Notes: generated by a model not told the origin, from the letters alone. Shown: positions 38,224 to 52,489, numbered from the stretch's first letter. The stretch is 64,000 bases of DNA from Pisaster brevispinus (GCA_023634235.1 JAMKCF010000003.1:16648742-16712741), one strand, 5' to 3'. Numbers and translations are program-made.

Positions 38224-41200
38224 GTAGGATCCTTAATCCACTTTTTCTTTTTTCTGAGTCTAAAGATTTGAACAATTTTTTCACTTATAAGGTAAGAATT
38301 TGGCATGTCTTTGCGTGGAACAGATAGCCCAGTGGTTGGGAGATAGTTTCTGATGGATCGGGACCACGGTTCGAATCCCGGCAAGGTTCTTGATTCACTT
38401 TTTCTTTTTTCTAAGTCTTAAGATTTGAATCATGATTTCACTTATATTGTAGGAATTTCGCTTGTCTTTGCGTGGAACACAAAGCCCAGTGGTTTGGACA
38501 TAGTTTCTGGTGGATCGGGACCACGGTTCGAATCCCGACAAGGTCCTTGATTCACTTTTTTTTCTGAGTCTAAAGATTTGAATCATGATTTCTAGTATGT
38601 GGTAGGAATTTCGCTTGTCTTTGCGAGGAACACAAAGCCCAGTGGATGTGAGATAGTTTCTGGTGGTTTGGGACCACGGTTTTAATCCCGGCAGTGTCCT
38701 TGATTCACTTTTTTTTTCTGAGTCTAAAGATTTGAATCATGATTTCACTTATGTGGTAGGAATTTCGCTTGTCTTTGCGTGGAACACAAAGCCCAGTGGT
38801 TTGGACATAGTTTCTGGTGGATCAGGACCACGTTTCGAATCCCGGTGAGGTCCTTGATCACCCTTTTTTTCTGAGTCTAAAAATTTGAATCATGATTTCA
38901 CTTATGAGGTAGGAATTTTGCTTGTCTTTGCGTGGAACAGATAGCTCAAGGTTGGGAGATAGTTTCTGGTGTGTCGGGACCACGGTTCGAATCCTGGAAG
39001 TGTCCTTAATTCACTTTTTCCTTTTTCTGAGTCTAAAGATTTGAATCATGATTTCAATTATGAGGTAGGAATTTCGCTTGTCTTTGCGTGGAACAGATAG
39101 CCCAGTGGTTGGGAGATAGTTTCTGGTGGATCGGGACCCCAGTTCGAATCCCGGCAGGGTCCTTGATTCACTTTTTCTTTATTTGTAATTCTTTAGATTT
39201 GAATCATGATTTCACTTATGTGGTAGGAATGTCGCTTGTCTTAGATAGCCCACTGGTTGGGAGAAAGTTTCTGGTGGATCGGGACCACGGTTCAAATCCC
39301 GAAAAGGTCCTTGATTCACTTTTTCTTTTTTCTAAGTCTTTAGATTTGAATCATGATTACACTTATCATGATTTCACTTCAATTTCGCTTGTCTTTGCGT
39401 GGAACAGATAGCCCATTGGTTGGGAGATAGTTTCTGGTGGATCGGGACCCCAGTTCGAATCCCGACAAGGTCCTTGATTCACTTTTTCTTTTTTTCTAAG
39501 TTTAAGTATTTGAATCATGATTTCACTTATGACGTATGAATTTCGCTTGTCTTTGCGTGGAACAGATAGCCCACTGGTTGGGAGAAAGATTCTGGTAAAT
39601 CGGGACCACGGTTCGAATCCCGAAAAGGTCCTTGATTCACTTTTTCTTTTTTCTAAGTCTTTAGATTTAAATCATGATTACACTTATCATGATTTCACTT
39701 CTATTTCGCTTGTCTTTGCGTGGAATAGATAGCCCAGTGGTTGGGAGATAGTTCCTGGTGTGTCGGGACCACGGTTCGAATCCTGGAAGTGTCCTTAATT
39801 CACTTTTTCCTTTTTCTGAGTCTAAAGATTTGAATCATGATTTCAATTATGAGGTAGGAATTTCGCTTGTCTTTGCGTGGAACAGATAGCCCAGTGGTTG
39901 GGAGAAAGTTTCTGGTGGATCGGGACCACGGTTCAAATCCCGAAAAGGTCCTTGATTCACTTTTTCTTTTTTCTAAGTCTTTAGATTTGAATCATGATTA
40001 CACTTATCATGATTTCACTTCAATTTCGCTTGTCTTTGCGTGGAACAGATAGCCCATTGGTTGGGAGATAGTTTCTGGTGGATCGGGACCCCAGTTCGAA
40101 TCCCGACAAGGTCCTTGATTCACTTTTTCTTTTTTTCTAAGTTTAAGTATTTGAATCATGATTTCACTTATGACGTATGAATTTCGCTTGTCTTTGCGTG
40201 GAACAGATAGCCCACTGGTTGGGAGAAAGATTCTGGTAAATCGGGACCACGGTTCGAATCCCGAAAAGGTCCTTGATTCACTTTTTCTTTTTTCTAAGTC
40301 TTTAGATTTAAATCATGATTACACTTATCATGATTTCACTTCTATTTCGCTTGTCTTTGCGTGGAATAGATAGCCCAGTGGTTGGGAGATAGTTCCTGGT
40401 GTGTCGGGACCACGGTTCGAATCCTGGAAGTGTCCTTAATTCACTTTTTCCTTTTTCTGAGTCTAAAGATTTGAATCATGATTTCAATTATGAGGTAGGA
40501 ATTTCGCTTGTCTTTGCGTGGAACAGATAGCCCAGTGGTTGGGAGATAGTTTCTGGTGGATCGGGACCCCAGTTCGAATCCCGGCAGGGTCCTTGATTCA
40601 CTTTTTCTTTATTTGTAATTCTTTAGATTTGAATCATGATTTCACTTATGTGGTAGGAATGTCGCTTGTCTTAGATAGCCCACTGGTTGGGAGAAAGTTT
40701 CTGGTGGATCGGGACCACGGTTCAAATCCCGAAAAGGTCCTTGATTCACTTTTTCTTTTTTCTAAGTCTTTAGATTTGAATCATGATTACACCTATCATG
40801 ATTTCACTTCAATTTCGCTTGTCTTTGCGTGGAACAGATAGCCCATTGGTTGGGAGATAGTTTCTGGTGGATCGGGACCCCAGTTCGAATCCCGACAAGG
40901 TCCTTGATTCACTTTTTCTTTTTTTCTAAGTTTAAGTATTTGAATCATGATTTCACTTATGACGTATGAATTTCGCTTGTCTTTGCGTGGAACAGATAGC
41001 CCACTGGTTGGGAGAAAGTTTCTGGTGGATCGGGACCACGGTTCGAATCCCGAAAAGGTCCTTGATTCACTTTTTCTTTTTTCTAAGTCTTTAGATTTGA
41101 ATCATGATTACACTTTTCATGATTTCACTTCAATTTCGCTTGTCTTTGCGTGGAACAGATAGCCCATTGGTTGGGAGATAGTTCCTGGTGTGTCGGGACC

Positions 41201-43590
41201 ACGGTTCGAATCCTGGAAGTGTCCTTAATTCACTTTTTCCTTTTTCTGAGTCTAAAGATTTGAATCATGATATCAATTATGAGGTAGGAATTTCGCTTGT
41301 CTTTGCGTGGAACAGATAGCCCAGTGGTTGGGAGATAGTTTCTGGTGGATCGGGACCCCAGTTCGAATCCCGGCAGGGTCCTTGATTCACTTTTTCTTTA
41401 TTTGTAATTCTTTAGATTTGAATCATGATTTCACTTATGTGGTAGGAATGTCGCTTGTCTTTGCGTGGAACAGATAGCCCACTGGTTGGGAGAAAGTTTC
41501 GGGTGGATCGGGACCACGGTTCGAATCCCGAAAAGGTCCTTGATTCACTTTTTCTTTTTTCTAAGTCTTTAGATTTGAATCATGATTACACTTATCATGA
41601 TTTCACTTCAATTTCGCTTGTCTTTGCGTGGAATAGATAGCCCAGTGGTTGGGAGATAGTTCCTGGTGTGTCGGGACCACGGTTCGAATCCTGGAAGTGT
41701 CCTTAATTCACTTTTTCCTTTTTCTGAGTCTAAAGATTTGAATCATGATTTCAATTATGAGGTAGGAATTTCGCTTGTCTTTGCGTGGAACAGATAGCCC
41801 AGTGGTTGGGAGATAGTTTCTGGTGGATCGGGACCCCAGTTCGAACTCCGGCAGGGTCCTTGATTCACTTTTTCTTTATTTGTAATTCTTTAGATTTGAA
41901 TCATGATTTCACTTATGTGGTAGGAATGTCGCTTGTCTTTGCGTGGAACAGATAGCCCACTGGTTGGGAGAAAGTTCCTGGTGGATCGGGACCACGGTTC
42001 GAATCCCGAAAAGGTCCTTGATTCACTTTTTCTTTTTTCTAAGTCTTTAGATTTGAATCATGATTACACTTATCATGATTTCACTTCAATTTCGCTTGTC
42101 CTTGCGTGGAACAGATAGCCCATTGGTTGGGAGATAGTTTCTGGTGGATCGGGACCCCAGTTCGAATCCCGGCAAGGTCCTTGAATCACTTTTTCTTTTT
42201 TTCTAAGTTGAAGTATTTGAATCATGATTTCACTTATGACGTATGAATTTCGCTTGTCTTTGCGTGGAACAGATAGCCCACTGGTTGGGAGAAAGATTCT
42301 GGTGGATCGGGACCACGGTTCGAATCCCGAAAAGGTCCTTGATTCACTTTTTCTTTTTTCTAAGTCTTTAGATTTAAATCATGATTACACTTATCATGAT
42401 TTCACTTCTATTTCGCTTGTCTTTGCGTGGAATAGATAGCCCAGTGGTTGGGAGATAGTTCCTGGTTGGTCGGGACCACGGTTCGAATCCCGGCGGTGTC
42501 CTTGATTCACTTTTTCTTTTTTCTGAGTCTAAAGATTTGAATCATGATTTCACTTATGAGGTAGGAATTTCGCTTGTCTTTGAGTGGAACAAATAGCCAA
42601 GTGGTTGGGAGATAGTTTCTGGTGGGTCGGGACCATGGTTCGAATCCCGGCGGTGTCCTTGATTCTCTTTTTCCTTTTTTTGAGTCTAAAGATTTGAATC
42701 ATGATTTCACTTATGAGGTAGGAATTTCGCTTGTCTTTGCGTGGAACACAAAGCCCAGTGGTTGTGAGATAGTTTCCGGTGGATCGGGACCACGGTTCGA
42801 ATCTCGGTAGGATCCTTAATCCACTTTTTCTTTTTTCTGAGTCTAAAGATTTGAACCATTTTTTCACTTATGAGGTAAGAATTTCGCATGTCTTTGCGTG
42901 GAACAGATAGCCCAGTGGTTGGGAGATAGTTTCTGATGGATCGGGACCACGGTTCGAATCCCGGCAAGGTTCTTGATTCACTTTTTCTTTTTTCTAAGTC
43001 TTAAGATTTGAATCATGATTTCACTTATATTGTAGGAATTTCGCTTGTCTTTGCGTGGAACACAAAGCCCAGTGGTTTGGAGATAGTTTCTGGTGGGTCG
43101 GGACCACGGTTCGAATCCCGGCGGTGTCCTTGATTCACTTTTTCCTTTTTCTGAGTCTAAAGATTTGAATCATGATTTCACTTATATTGTAGGAATTTCG
43201 CTTGTCTTTGCGTGGAACACAAAGCCCAGTGGTTGTGAGATAGTTTCTGGTGGATCGGGACCACGGTTCGAATCCCGGCGGTGTCCTTGATTCTCTTTTT
43301 CCTTTTTCTGAGTCTAAAGATTTGAATCATGATTTCACTTATGAGGTAGGAATTTCGCTTTTCTTTGCGTGGAACACAAAGCCCAGTGGTTGGGAGATAG
43401 TTTCTGGTGGATCGGGAACACGATTCGAATCCCTGTAGGGTCCGTGATCCTTTTTTCTTTTTTCTGAGTCTAAAGATTTGAATCATGATATCACTTATGA
43501 GGTAATAATTTCGCATGTCTTTGCGTGGAACAAATAGCCCAGTGGTTGGGAGATAGTTTCCGGTGGATCGGGACCACGGTTCGAATCTCG
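38224..43590 (+). repeat. 5367-bp higher-order repeat, copy 1
   Basis: This unit of about 34 monomers is repeated directly at 43591-49007 at a constant offset of 5367. Every variant I compared is shared, including 10-bp and T-run indels. The only clear substitution I saw inside the unit is C at 41995 versus A at 47362. It also contains a nested 641-bp repeat. Confidence 0.93.
39256..40545 (+). repeat. 641-bp four-monomer tandem duplication
   Basis: Segment 39256-39904 recurs at 39897-40545 at offset 641. The copies share GGTTCAAATCCC in box B (a permitted R position), GGTAAATCGGG and AAGTTTAAGTATTTG. The same pair recurs inside the second 5367-bp copy at 44623-45912, so the 641-bp event preceded the 5367-bp event. 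Confidence 0.85.
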
Positions 43591-46500
43591 GTAGGATCCT
43601 TAATCCACTTTTTCTTTTTTCTGAGTCTAAAGATTTGAACAATTTTTTCACTTATAAGGTAAGAATTTGGCATGTCTTTGCGTGGAACAGATAGCCCAGT
43701 GGTTGGGAGATAGTTTCTGATGGATCGGGACCACGGTTCGAATCCCGGCAAGGTTCTTGATTCACTTTTTCTTTTTTCTAAGTCTTAAGATTTGAATCAT
43801 GATTTCACTTATATTGTAGGAATTTCGCTTGTCTTTGCGTGGAACACAAAGCCCAGTGGTTTGGACATAGTTTCTGGTGGATCGGGACCACGGTTCGAAT
43901 CCCGACAAGGTCCTTGATTCACTTTTTTTTCTGAGTCTAAAGATTTGAATCATGATTTCTAGTATGTGGTAGGAATTTCGCTTGTCTTTGCGAGGAACAC
44001 AAAGCCCAGTGGATGTGAGATAGTTTCTGGTGGTTTGGGACCACGGTTTTAATCCCGGCAGTGTCCTTGATTCACTTTTTTTTTCTGAGTCTAAAGATTT
44101 GAATCATGATTTCACTTATGTGGTAGGAATTTCGCTTGTCTTTGCGTGGAACACAAAGCCCAGTGGTTTGGACATAGTTTCTGGTGGATCAGGACCACGT
44201 TTCGAATCCCGGTGAGGTCCTTGATCACCCTTTTTTTCTGAGTCTAAAAATTTGAATCATGATTTCACTTATGAGGTAGGAATTTTGCTTGTCTTTGCGT
44301 GGAACAGATAGCTCAAGGTTGGGAGATAGTTTCTGGTGTGTCGGGACCACGGTTCGAATCCTGGAAGTGTCCTTAATTCACTTTTTCCTTTTTCTGAGTC
44401 TAAAGATTTGAATCATGATTTCAATTATGAGGTAGGAATTTCGCTTGTCTTTGCGTGGAACAGATAGCCCAGTGGTTGGGAGATAGTTTCTGGTGGATCG
44501 GGACCCCAGTTCGAATCCCGGCAGGGTCCTTGATTCACTTTTTCTTTATTTGTAATTCTTTAGATTTGAATCATGATTTCACTTATGTGGTAGGAATGTC
44601 GCTTGTCTTAGATAGCCCACTGGTTGGGAGAAAGTTTCTGGTGGATCGGGACCACGGTTCAAATCCCGAAAAGGTCCTTGATTCACTTTTTCTTTTTTCT
44701 AAGTCTTTAGATTTGAATCATGATTACACTTATCATGATTTCACTTCAATTTCGCTTGTCTTTGCGTGGAACAGATAGCCCATTGGTTGGGAGATAGTTT
44801 CTGGTGGATCGGGACCCCAGTTCGAATCCCGACAAGGTCCTTGATTCACTTTTTCTTTTTTTCTAAGTTTAAGTATTTGAATCATGATTTCACTTATGAC
44901 GTATGAATTTCGCTTGTCTTTGCGTGGAACAGATAGCCCACTGGTTGGGAGAAAGATTCTGGTAAATCGGGACCACGGTTCGAATCCCGAAAAGGTCCTT
45001 GATTCACTTTTTCTTTTTTCTAAGTCTTTAGATTTAAATCATGATTACACTTATCATGATTTCACTTCTATTTCGCTTGTCTTTGCGTGGAATAGATAGC
45101 CCAGTGGTTGGGAGATAGTTCCTGGTGTGTCGGGACCACGGTTCGAATCCTGGAAGTGTCCTTAATTCACTTTTTCCTTTTTCTGAGTCTAAAGATTTGA
45201 ATCATGATTTCAATTATGAGGTAGGAATTTCGCTTGTCTTTGCGTGGAACAGATAGCCCAGTGGTTGGGAGAAAGTTTCTGGTGGATCGGGACCACGGTT
45301 CAAATCCCGAAAAGGTCCTTGATTCACTTTTTCTTTTTTCTAAGTCTTTAGATTTGAATCATGATTACACTTATCATGATTTCACTTCAATTTCGCTTGT
45401 CTTTGCGTGGAACAGATAGCCCATTGGTTGGGAGATAGTTTCTGGTGGATCGGGACCCCAGTTCGAATCCCGACAAGGTCCTTGATTCACTTTTTCTTTT
45501 TTTCTAAGTTTAAGTATTTGAATCATGATTTCACTTATGACGTATGAATTTCGCTTGTCTTTGCGTGGAACAGATAGCCCACTGGTTGGGAGAAAGATTC
45601 TGGTAAATCGGGACCACGGTTCGAATCCCGAAAAGGTCCTTGATTCACTTTTTCTTTTTTCTAAGTCTTTAGATTTAAATCATGATTACACTTATCATGA
45701 TTTCACTTCTATTTCGCTTGTCTTTGCGTGGAATAGATAGCCCAGTGGTTGGGAGATAGTTCCTGGTGTGTCGGGACCACGGTTCGAATCCTGGAAGTGT
45801 CCTTAATTCACTTTTTCCTTTTTCTGAGTCTAAAGATTTGAATCATGATTTCAATTATGAGGTAGGAATTTCGCTTGTCTTTGCGTGGAACAGATAGCCC
45901 AGTGGTTGGGAGATAGTTTCTGGTGGATCGGGACCCCAGTTCGAATCCCGGCAGGGTCCTTGATTCACTTTTTCTTTATTTGTAATTCTTTAGATTTGAA
46001 TCATGATTTCACTTATGTGGTAGGAATGTCGCTTGTCTTAGATAGCCCACTGGTTGGGAGAAAGTTTCTGGTGGATCGGGACCACGGTTCAAATCCCGAA
46101 AAGGTCCTTGATTCACTTTTTCTTTTTTCTAAGTCTTTAGATTTGAATCATGATTACACCTATCATGATTTCACTTCAATTTCGCTTGTCTTTGCGTGGA
46201 ACAGATAGCCCATTGGTTGGGAGATAGTTTCTGGTGGATCGGGACCCCAGTTCGAATCCCGACAAGGTCCTTGATTCACTTTTTCTTTTTTTCTAAGTTT
46301 AAGTATTTGAATCATGATTTCACTTATGACGTATGAATTTCGCTTGTCTTTGCGTGGAACAGATAGCCCACTGGTTGGGAGAAAGTTTCTGGTGGATCGG
46401 GACCACGGTTCGAATCCCGAAAAGGTCCTTGATTCACTTTTTCTTTTTTCTAAGTCTTTAGATTTGAATCATGATTACACTTTTCATGATTTCACTTCAA

Positions 46501-49007
46501 TTTCGCTTGTCTTTGCGTGGAACAGATAGCCCATTGGTTGGGAGATAGTTCCTGGTGTGTCGGGACCACGGTTCGAATCCTGGAAGTGTCCTTAATTCAC
46601 TTTTTCCTTTTTCTGAGTCTAAAGATTTGAATCATGATATCAATTATGAGGTAGGAATTTCGCTTGTCTTTGCGTGGAACAGATAGCCCAGTGGTTGGGA
46701 GATAGTTTCTGGTGGATCGGGACCCCAGTTCGAATCCCGGCAGGGTCCTTGATTCACTTTTTCTTTATTTGTAATTCTTTAGATTTGAATCATGATTTCA
46801 CTTATGTGGTAGGAATGTCGCTTGTCTTTGCGTGGAACAGATAGCCCACTGGTTGGGAGAAAGTTTCGGGTGGATCGGGACCACGGTTCGAATCCCGAAA
46901 AGGTCCTTGATTCACTTTTTCTTTTTTCTAAGTCTTTAGATTTGAATCATGATTACACTTATCATGATTTCACTTCAATTTCGCTTGTCTTTGCGTGGAA
47001 TAGATAGCCCAGTGGTTGGGAGATAGTTCCTGGTGTGTCGGGACCACGGTTCGAATCCTGGAAGTGTCCTTAATTCACTTTTTCCTTTTTCTGAGTCTAA
47101 AGATTTGAATCATGATTTCAATTATGAGGTAGGAATTTCGCTTGTCTTTGCGTGGAACAGATAGCCCAGTGGTTGGGAGATAGTTTCTGGTGGATCGGGA
47201 CCCCAGTTCGAACTCCGGCAGGGTCCTTGATTCACTTTTTCTTTATTTGTAATTCTTTAGATTTGAATCATGATTTCACTTATGTGGTAGGAATGTCGCT
47301 TGTCTTTGCGTGGAACAGATAGCCCACTGGTTGGGAGAAAGTTCCTGGTGGATCGGGACCAAGGTTCGAATCCCGAAAAGGTCCTTGATTCACTTTTTCT
47401 TTTTTCTAAGTCTTTAGATTTGAATCATGATTACACTTATCATGATTTCACTTCAATTTCGCTTGTCCTTGCGTGGAACAGATAGCCCATTGGTTGGGAG
47501 ATAGTTTCTGGTGGATCGGGACCCCAGTTCGAATCCCGGCAAGGTCCTTGAATCACTTTTTCTTTTTTTCTAAGTTGAAGTATTTGAATCATGATTTCAC
47601 TTATGACGTATGAATTTCGCTTGTCTTTGCGTGGAACAGATAGCCCACTGGTTGGGAGAAAGATTCTGGTGGATCGGGACCACGGTTCGAATCCCGAAAA
47701 GGTCCTTGATTCACTTTTTCTTTTTTCTAAGTCTTTAGATTTAAATCATGATTACACTTATCATGATTTCACTTCTATTTCGCTTGTCTTTGCGTGGAAT
47801 AGATAGCCCAGTGGTTGGGAGATAGTTCCTGGTTGGTCGGGACCACGGTTCGAATCCCGGCGGTGTCCTTGATTCACTTTTTCTTTTTTCTGAGTCTAAA
47901 GATTTGAATCATGATTTCACTTATGAGGTAGGAATTTCGCTTGTCTTTGAGTGGAACAAATAGCCAAGTGGTTGGGAGATAGTTTCTGGTGGGTCGGGAC
48001 CATGGTTCGAATCCCGGCGGTGTCCTTGATTCTCTTTTTCCTTTTTTTGAGTCTAAAGATTTGAATCATGATTTCACTTATGAGGTAGGAATTTCGCTTG
48101 TCTTTGCGTGGAACACAAAGCCCAGTGGTTGTGAGATAGTTTCCGGTGGATCGGGACCACGGTTCGAATCTCGGTAGGATCCTTAATCCACTTTTTCTTT
48201 TTTCTGAGTCTAAAGATTTGAACCATTTTTTCACTTATGAGGTAAGAATTTCGCATGTCTTTGCGTGGAACAGATAGCCCAGTGGTTGGGAGATAGTTTC
48301 TGATGGATCGGGACCACGGTTCGAATCCCGGCAAGGTTCTTGATTCACTTTTTCTTTTTTCTAAGTCTTAAGATTTGAATCATGATTTCACTTATATTGT
48401 AGGAATTTCGCTTGTCTTTGCGTGGAACACAAAGCCCAGTGGTTTGGAGATAGTTTCTGGTGGGTCGGGACCACGGTTCGAATCCCGGCGGTGTCCTTGA
48501 TTCACTTTTTCCTTTTTCTGAGTCTAAAGATTTGAATCATGATTTCACTTATATTGTAGGAATTTCGCTTGTCTTTGCGTGGAACACAAAGCCCAGTGGT
48601 TGTGAGATAGTTTCTGGTGGATCGGGACCACGGTTCGAATCCCGGCGGTGTCCTTGATTCTCTTTTTCCTTTTTCTGAGTCTAAAGATTTGAATCATGAT
48701 TTCACTTATGAGGTAGGAATTTCGCTTTTCTTTGCGTGGAACACAAAGCCCAGTGGTTGGGAGATAGTTTCTGGTGGATCGGGAACACGATTCGAATCCC
48801 TGTAGGGTCCGTGATCCTTTTTTCTTTTTTCTGAGTCTAAAGATTTGAATCATGATATCACTTATGAGGTAATAATTTCGCATGTCTTTGCGTGGAACAA
48901 ATAGCCCAGTGGTTGGGAGATAGTTTCCGGTGGATCGGGACCACGGTTCGAATCTCGGTAGGATCCTTAATCCACTTTTTCTTTTTTCTGAGTCTAAAGA
49001 TTTGAAC
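43591..49007 (+). repeat. 5367-bp higher-order repeat, copy 2
   Basis: This is the tandem second copy. The match runs about 50 bp beyond one unit, from the TAGGATCC arm to GATTTGAAC, which brackets the exchange site in the post-box-B arm and linker. Near-identity over more than 5 kb in fast-changing satellite means a very recent duplication, or an assembly duplication. Confidence 0.92.
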
Positions 49008-49368
49008 CATTTTTTCTCTTATGAGGTAAGAATTTCGCATGTCTTTGCGTGGAACAGATAGCCCAGTGGTTGGGAGATAGTTTCTGATGGATCGGGACCA
49101 CGGTTCGAATCCCGGCAAGGTTCTTGATTCACCTTTTCTTTTTTCTAAGTCTTAAGATTTGAATCATGATTTCACTTATATTGTAGGAATTTCGCTTGTC
49201 TTTGCGTGGAACACAAAGCCCAGTGGTTTGGAGATAGTTTCTGGTGGATCAGGACCACGGTTCGAATCACGATAAGGTCCTTGATCCCCCCTTTTTTCTG
49301 AGTCTAAAAATTTGAATCATGATTTCACTTATGCGGTAGGAATTTCGCTTGTCTTTGCGTGGAACAGA

Positions 49369-49404
49369 TAGCTCAGTGGTGGATCGGGACCCCGGTTCGA
49401 ATCC
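49369..49404 (+). repeat. 18-bp inter-box deletion unit
   Basis: Same deletion; box A TAGCTCAGTGG at 49369 and box B 25 bases later. Confidence 0.78.
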
Positions 49405-50292
49405 CGGCAGTGTCCTTGATCTTCTTTTTCTTTTTTTCTGAGTCTATGGATTTGAATCATGATTTCAATTTTGACGTATGGATTTCGCTTGTCTTTGCGT
49501 GGAACACATAGCCCAGTGGTTGGGAGATAATTTCTGGTGGATCGGGACCCCAGTTCGAATCCCGGCAGGATCCTTGATTCACTTTTTTTTTCAGAGTCTA
49601 AAGATATGAATCATGATTTCACTCATGTGGTATGAATTTCGCTTGTCTTTGCGTGGAACAGATAGCCCACTGGTTGGGAGAAAGATTCTGGTGGATCGGG
49701 ACCACGGTTCGAATCCCGAAAAGGTCCTTGATTCACTTTTTCTTTTTTCTAAGTCTTTAGATTTAAATCATGATTACACTTATCATGATTTCACTTCAAA
49801 TTCGCTTGTCTTTGCGTGGAAAAGATAGCCCAGTGGTTGGGAGATAGTTCCTGGTGGGTCGGGACCACGGTTTGAATCCCGGCGGTGTCCTTGATTCACT
49901 TTTTCTTTTTTCTGAGTCTAAAGATTTGAATCATGATTTCACTTATGAGGTAGGAATTTCGCTTGTCTTTGAGTGGAACAAATAGCCAAGTGGTTGGGAG
50001 ATAGTTTCTGGTGGGTCGGGACCACGGTTCGAATCCCGGCGGTGTCCTTGATTCACTTTTTCCTTTTTCTGAGTCTAAAGATTTGAATCATGATTTCACT
50101 TATATTGTAGGAATTTCGCTTGTCTTTGCGTGGAACACAAAGCCCAGTGGTTGTGAGATAGTTTCTGGTGGATCAGGACCACGGTTCGAATCACGATAAG
50201 GTCCTTGATCCCCCCTTTTTTCTGAGTCTAAAAATTTGAATCATGATTTCACTTATGAGGTAGGAATTTCGCTTGTCTTTGCGTGGAACAGA

Positions 50293-50328
50293 TAGCTCAG
50301 TGGTGGATCGGGACCCCGGTTCGAATCC
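50293..50328 (+). repeat. 18-bp inter-box deletion unit
   Basis: Same deletion; box A at 50293. It lies in the first copy of the 1859-bp repeat. Confidence 0.78.
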
Positions 50329-52151
50329 CGGCAGTGTCCTTGATCTTCTTTTTCTTTTTTTCTGAGTCTATGGATTTGAATCATGATTTCAATTTTGACG
50401 TATGGATTTCGCTTGTCTTTGCGTGGAACACATAGCCCAGTGGTTGGGAGATAATTTCTGGTGAATCGCGACCACGGTTCGAATCCCGACAAGGTCCTTG
50501 ATTCACTTTTTCTTTTTTCTGAGTCTAAAGATTTAAATCATGATTTCACTTATGAGGTTGGAATTTCGCTTGTCTTTGCGTGGAACAGATAGCCCAGTGG
50601 TTGGGAGATAGTTTCTGGTGGATCGGGACCCCAGTTCGAATCCCGGCAGGATCCTTGATTCACTTTTTTTTTCAGAGTCTAAAGATATGAATCATGATTT
50701 CACTCATGTGGTAGGAATTTCGCTTGTCTTTGCGTGGAACACATAGCCCAGTGGTTGGGAAATAGTTTCTGGTGGATCGGGACCACGGTTCGAATCCCGA
50801 CAAGGTCCTTGATTAACTTTTTTTTCTGAGTCTAAAGATTTGAATCATGATTTCACTTATGTGGTAGGAATTTCGCTTGTCTTTGCGAGGAACACAAAGC
50901 CCAGTGGATGTGAGATAGTTTCTGGTGGATCGGGACCCCAGTTCGAATCCCGGCAGGGTCTTTGATTCACTTTTTCTTGATTTGTAATTCTTTAGATTTG
51001 AATCATGATTCCACTTATGACGTATGAATTTCGCTTGTCTTTGCCTGGAACAGATATCCCAGTGGTTGGGATATAGTTTCTGGTGGGTCGGGACCACGGT
51101 TCGAATCCTGGCAGTGTCCTTAATTCACTTTTTCCTTTTTCTGAGTCTAAAGATTTGAATCATGATTTCACTTATGAGGTAGGAATTTCGCTTGCTTTGC
51201 GTGGAACAGATAGCCAAGTGGTTGGGAGATAGTTTCTGGTGGATCGGGAACACGGTTCGAATCCCGACAAGGTCCTTGATTCACTTTTTCTTTTTTCTAA
51301 GTCTAAGTGTTTGAATCATGATTTCACCTATGACGTATGAATTTCGCTTGTCTTTGCGTGGAGCAGATAGCCCACTGGTTGGGAGAAAGTTTCTCGTGGA
51401 TCGGGACCACGGTTCGAATCCCGAAAAGGTCTTTGATTCACTTTTTCTTTTTTCTAAGTCTTTAGATTTGAATCATGATTACACTTATCATGATTTCACT
51501 TCAATTTCGCTTGTCTTTGCGTGGATTAGATAGCCCAGTGGTTGGGAGATAGTTCCTGGTGGGTCGGGACCACGGTTCGAATCCCGGCGGTGTCCTTGAT
51601 TCACTTTTTCCTTTTTCTGAGTCTAAAGATTTGAATCATGATTTCACTTATGTGGTAGGAATTTCGCTTGTCTTTGCGTGGAACACAAAGCCCAGTGGTT
51701 TGGAGATAATTTCTGGTGGATCGGGACCCCAGTTCGAATCCCGGCAGGATCCTTGATTCACTTTTTTTTTCAGAGTCTAAAGATATGAATCATGATTTCA
51801 CTCATGTGGTATGAATTTCGCTTGTCTTTGCGTGGAACAGATAGCCCACTGGTTGGGAGAAAGATTCTGGTGGATCGGGACCACGGTTGGAATCCCGGCG
51901 GTGTCCTTGATTCACTTTTTCCTTTTTCTGAGTCTAAAGATTTGAATCATGATTTCACTTATATTGTAGGAATTTCGCTTGTCTTTGCGTGGAACACAAA
52001 GCCCAGTGGTTGTGAGATAGTTTCTGGTGGATCAGGACCACGGTTCGAATCACGATAAGGTCCTTGATCCCCCCTTTTTTCTGAGTCTAAAAATTTGAAT
52101 CATGATTTCACTTATGAGGTAGGAATTTCGCTTGTCTTTGCGTGGAACAGA

Positions 52152-52187
52152 TAGCTCAGTGGTGGATCGGGACCCCGGTTCGAATCC
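52152..52187 (+). repeat. 18-bp inter-box deletion unit
   Basis: Same deletion; box A at 52152. It is the partner of 50293 in the 1859-bp repeat. Confidence 0.78.
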
Positions 52188-52489
52188 CGGCAGTGTCCTT
52201 GATCTTCTTTTTCTTTTTTTCTGAGTCTATGGATTTGAATCATGATTTCAATTTTGACGTATGGATTTCGCTTGTCTTTGCGTGGAACACATAGCCCAGT
52301 GGTTGGGAGATAATTTCTGGTGAATCGCGACCACGGTTCGAATCCCGACAAGGTCCTTGATTCACTTTTTCTTTTTTCTGAGTCTAAAGATTTAAATCAT
52401 GATTTCACTTATGAGGTAGGAATTTCGCTTGTCTTTGCGTGGAACAGATAGCCCAGTGGTTGGGAGATAGTTTCTGGTGGATCGGGACC

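Larger units (their letters stand above)
49008..52489 (+). repeat. Array segment with 1859-bp repeat
   Basis: Segment 50037-50816 recurs at 51896-52675 at offset 1859, including an 18-bp inter-box deletion unit in each copy. Monomers with TTTTTTTTCAGAGTC linkers and AAGATATGAATC dominate. No gene or unique insert was seen. Confidence 0.84.
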
